Positions 62,532 through 64,000 of a stretch of 64,000 nucleotides of DNA are shown here, piece after piece. Source of the stretch: an uncultured Agathobacter sp. (GTDB lineage: Bacteria > Bacillota > Clostridia > Lachnospirales > Lachnospiraceae); assembly GCA_910587655.1 (NCBI GenBank), contig CAJUND010000002.1, forward strand, positions 1 to 64,000, given 5' to 3'. The position numbers were made by a program, and so were the translations under genes. How positions within the stretch are numbered: position 1 is the first letter of the stretch; every line of letters starts with the position of its first letter. Below the pieces are notes generated by a model. That model ran no database searches and was not told where the DNA came from. It saw only the letters and a list, made by a program, of their open reading frames with translations.

Positions 62532-63178
62532 TGATTGCTGCAAGACTGTTGTCACTGCTGGCGGGGTATGTTTTCGGGCTTTTTCAGACAGCATATCTTT
62601 ATGGCAGGACCAAAGGTATTGATATCCGTGACAAGGGAAGCGGCAATGCAGGAACAACAAATTCCATCCGGGTACTCGGCTGGAAAGCGGGGGCGCTTAC
62701 ATTTCTCGGGGACTTTTTTAAGGCAGTGCTTGCCGTGCTGCTCGTAAAGCTGGTATTCGGGGAAAGATACGCAGAATCCGTAAAGGTACTGGAACTGTAT
62801 GCCGGATTCGGGGCAGTGCTTGGGCATAATTTTCCGTGTTACCTGCAGTTTAGGGGCGGCAAGGGAATCGCCTGCAGCGCCGGGGTGGTGGTTGCCGTCT
62901 GTCCGATGGCAGCGCCGGTCAGCCTGGTTTTATTTGTTGCGTCAGTGACGCTTACCAGGTATGTTTCCCTGGGTTCCATTCTTGCAATATGCAGTTTTCT
63001 GGTACAGGTTATTATTTTCGGACAGCTGGGATATCTGCATCTGGAAGGAAACCGGCTGGTGGAATTTTATGCCGTGTGCGCCTGCTTTACCGCGATGGCG
63101 GTCTGGAAGCACCGGGAAAATATCAGGCGGCTGTTAAACGGAACAGAAAATAAACTTGGAATGAAGAAGGAGAGTTAA
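62531..63178 (+). CDS. plsY: Glycerol-3-phosphate acyltransferase PlsY
   Basis: A 215-residue membrane enzyme that transfers the acyl group from acyl phosphate (made by PlsX) to glycerol-3-phosphate. Conserved cytoplasmic loops are GSGNAGTTNSIRVLG, HNFPCYLQFRGGKGIA and a third loop near the C-terminus with VWKHRENIRRLLNG. About five membrane helices. It is followed one base later by gpsA, which supplies glycerol-3-phosphate. Confidence 0.96.
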   Translation: MIAARLLSLLAGYVFGLFQTAYLYGRTKGIDIRDKGSGNAGTTNSIRVLGWKAGALTFLGDFFKAVLAVLLVKLVFGERYAESVKVLELYAGFGAVLGHNFPCYLQFRGGKGIACSAGVVVAVCPMAAPVSLVLFVASVTLTRYVSLGSILAICSFLVQVIIFGQLGYLHLEGNRLVEFYAVCACFTAMAVWKHRENIRRLLNGTENKLGMKKES

Positions 63179-63179
63179 A

Positions 63180-64000
63180 GTGGAGGCAGCAGTAATTGGA
63201 GCTGGAAGCTGGGGAATTGCCCTTGCGAAACTGTTATGTACCAATGGAAATGATGTAACCGTATGGTCGGTTATGGAAGATGAAATTGCAATGTTAAAAG
63301 AACACCATGAGCATCTGGATAAGCTTCCGGGGGTAAAGCTTCCGGACCAGATTACCTATACGACAGATCTTTCCGAGGCTGTTACAGGCAGGGATGTGAT
63401 TGTGCTTGCCGTACCGTCCGTGTATACAAGAAGCACTGCAGAACAGATGGCTGAATTTGTTACGGAGGGACAGATTATTGTCTGCGTGGCAAAAGGAATC
63501 GAGGAACAGACACTTATGACGCTTTCAGAAGTGGTGGAGCAGGTCATTCCAAAAGCGGATGTCGCAGTGATGTGCGGACCGTCCCATGCAGAAGAAGTGG
63601 GTACCGGTCTTCCTACCACGGTGGTTGCGGGCGCAAGGCATAAAAAAACTGCTGAAAAACTGCAGGATTTATTTATGAACGAGGTGTTCCGCGTATACAC
63701 AAGCCCGGATATGCTCGGCATGGAACTTGGCGGTTCCTTAAAAAACGTGATTGCACTTGCGGCCGGAATGGCGGACGGTCTCGGATACGGGGACAACACC
63801 AAGGCGGCGTTAATCACAAGGGGAATTGCAGAGATTGGCGTCCTTGCCGTAAAGATGGGGGCGCATATGGAAACCCTCTGCGGCCTGACCGGAATCGGCG
63901 ATTTAATTGTTACCTGTGAAAGCAAGCACAGCCGGAACAGAAAAGCCGGTATGCTGATTGGACAGGGAAAGAGCATGCAGGAGGCAACCGAAGAGGTCAA
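63180..64000 (+). CDS. gpsA: NAD(P)-dependent glycerol-3-phosphate dehydrogenase (3'-truncated by window)
   Basis: At least 273 residues; the frame is still open at the window end. The N-terminal Rossmann motif is AVIGAGSWGIALA; then VAKGIEE, the CGPSHAEEV loop, LKNVIALAAGMADGLGYGD with the catalytic Lys, and LTGIGDLIVTC. It reduces dihydroxyacetone phosphate to sn-glycerol-3-phosphate for phospholipids. The start is GTG at 63180 with AAGGAGAG upstream, one base after plsY. Full family length is about 335, so roughly 60 residues are missing. Confidence 0.95.
   Translation, partial: MEAAVIGAGSWGIALAKLLCTNGNDVTVWSVMEDEIAMLKEHHEHLDKLPGVKLPDQITYTTDLSEAVTGRDVIVLAVPSVYTRSTAEQMAEFVTEGQIIVCVAKGIEEQTLMTLSEVVEQVIPKADVAVMCGPSHAEEVGTGLPTTVVAGARHKKTAEKLQDLFMNEVFRVYTSPDMLGMELGGSLKNVIALAAGMADGLGYGDNTKAALITRGIAEIGVLAVKMGAHMETLCGLTGIGDLIVTCESKHSRNRKAGMLIGQGKSMQEATEEV

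Noticed and set aside
1..64000. CRISPR arrays, rRNA or tRNA genes, complete insertion sequences
   Set aside because: No regularly spaced repeats, tRNA T-loop/anticodon patterns, rRNA-like sequence or transposase motifs were recognised while reading the window.

Overview
The window looks like chromosomal DNA of a Gram-positive anaerobe of the Clostridia, most likely a Lachnospiraceae gut commensal. This is inferred from gene content and order: the plsX-acpP-rnc-smc-ftsY block, ylxM-ffh-rpsP-khpA-rimM-trmD-rplS-lepB-rbgA-rnhB, a free-standing ylqG/ylqH-type pair after rnhB, FeoA/FeoA/FeoB, BspA-type leucine-rich repeat proteins, a giant acyl-CoA dehydratase activase and glutaminyl-tRNA synthetase. 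Strong AGGAGG-type ribosome binding sites and TTGACA/TATAAT promoters are common. No rRNA, tRNA, CRISPR array or complete insertion sequence was recognised.

Layout. Positions 1-3579 hold the 3' part of a secreted subtilase fused to an HxxxDxxxH domain, followed by two duplicated leucine-rich repeat proteins. The gene htpG (minus strand) lies under a perfect CIRCE heat-shock operator. Positions 5.97-7.25 kb are an AT-rich accessory patch with a cytidine deaminase-like gene and a decayed ToxN/AbiQ (type III toxin) gene that still has a promoter, a structured RNA and a terminator in front of it. Positions 7.3-12.6 kb carry a two-gene sufC-sufB operon, a 2-isopropylmalate synthase fused to an AraC-type DNA-binding domain, and an FAD oxidoreductase. 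Then come a Phd/PIN toxin-antitoxin pair, a CDF metal exporter and an iron uptake operon (feoA-feoA-feoB) with two near-identical operator-like palindromes. Positions 18-24.7 kb contain a MATE transporter, a C_GCAxxG_C_C protein whose 3' end is joined to a truncated GGDEF-EAL gene, and an overlapping lipoprotein / nucleoside phosphorylase / spore-photoproduct-lyase-like / SDR cluster. The 1416-residue activase follows on the minus strand.

From about 31 kb the window is mostly housekeeping: glnS, aroB, tmcAL, ackA, yceD-rpmF, fatty acid and phospholipid precursor genes (plsX, acpP, later plsY, gpsA), RNase III, SMC, both signal recognition particle GTPases (ftsY, ffh), ribosomal proteins S16, L19 and L32, and ribosome or tRNA maturation factors (rimM, trmD, rbgA, der, khpA, ylxM). 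Several of these are unusual: TrmD carries a C-terminal GNAT-like domain, the signal peptidase I homologue has lost both catalytic residues, ilvA sits between ftsY and ylxM, and rnhB is followed by a FliK-C-like / FlhB-C-like pair without flagellar genes. Near the end are yraN, pgeF, and a GntR/ABC transporter operon resembling ytrAB. The window ends inside gpsA.

The strongest candidates for something not well described are the LeuA-AraC fusion with a palindrome over its leader, the dyad-less signal peptidase homologue, the TrmD-GNAT fusion, the decayed type III toxin-antitoxin locus with its surviving RNA, and the stand-alone FliK-C/FlhB-C pair.
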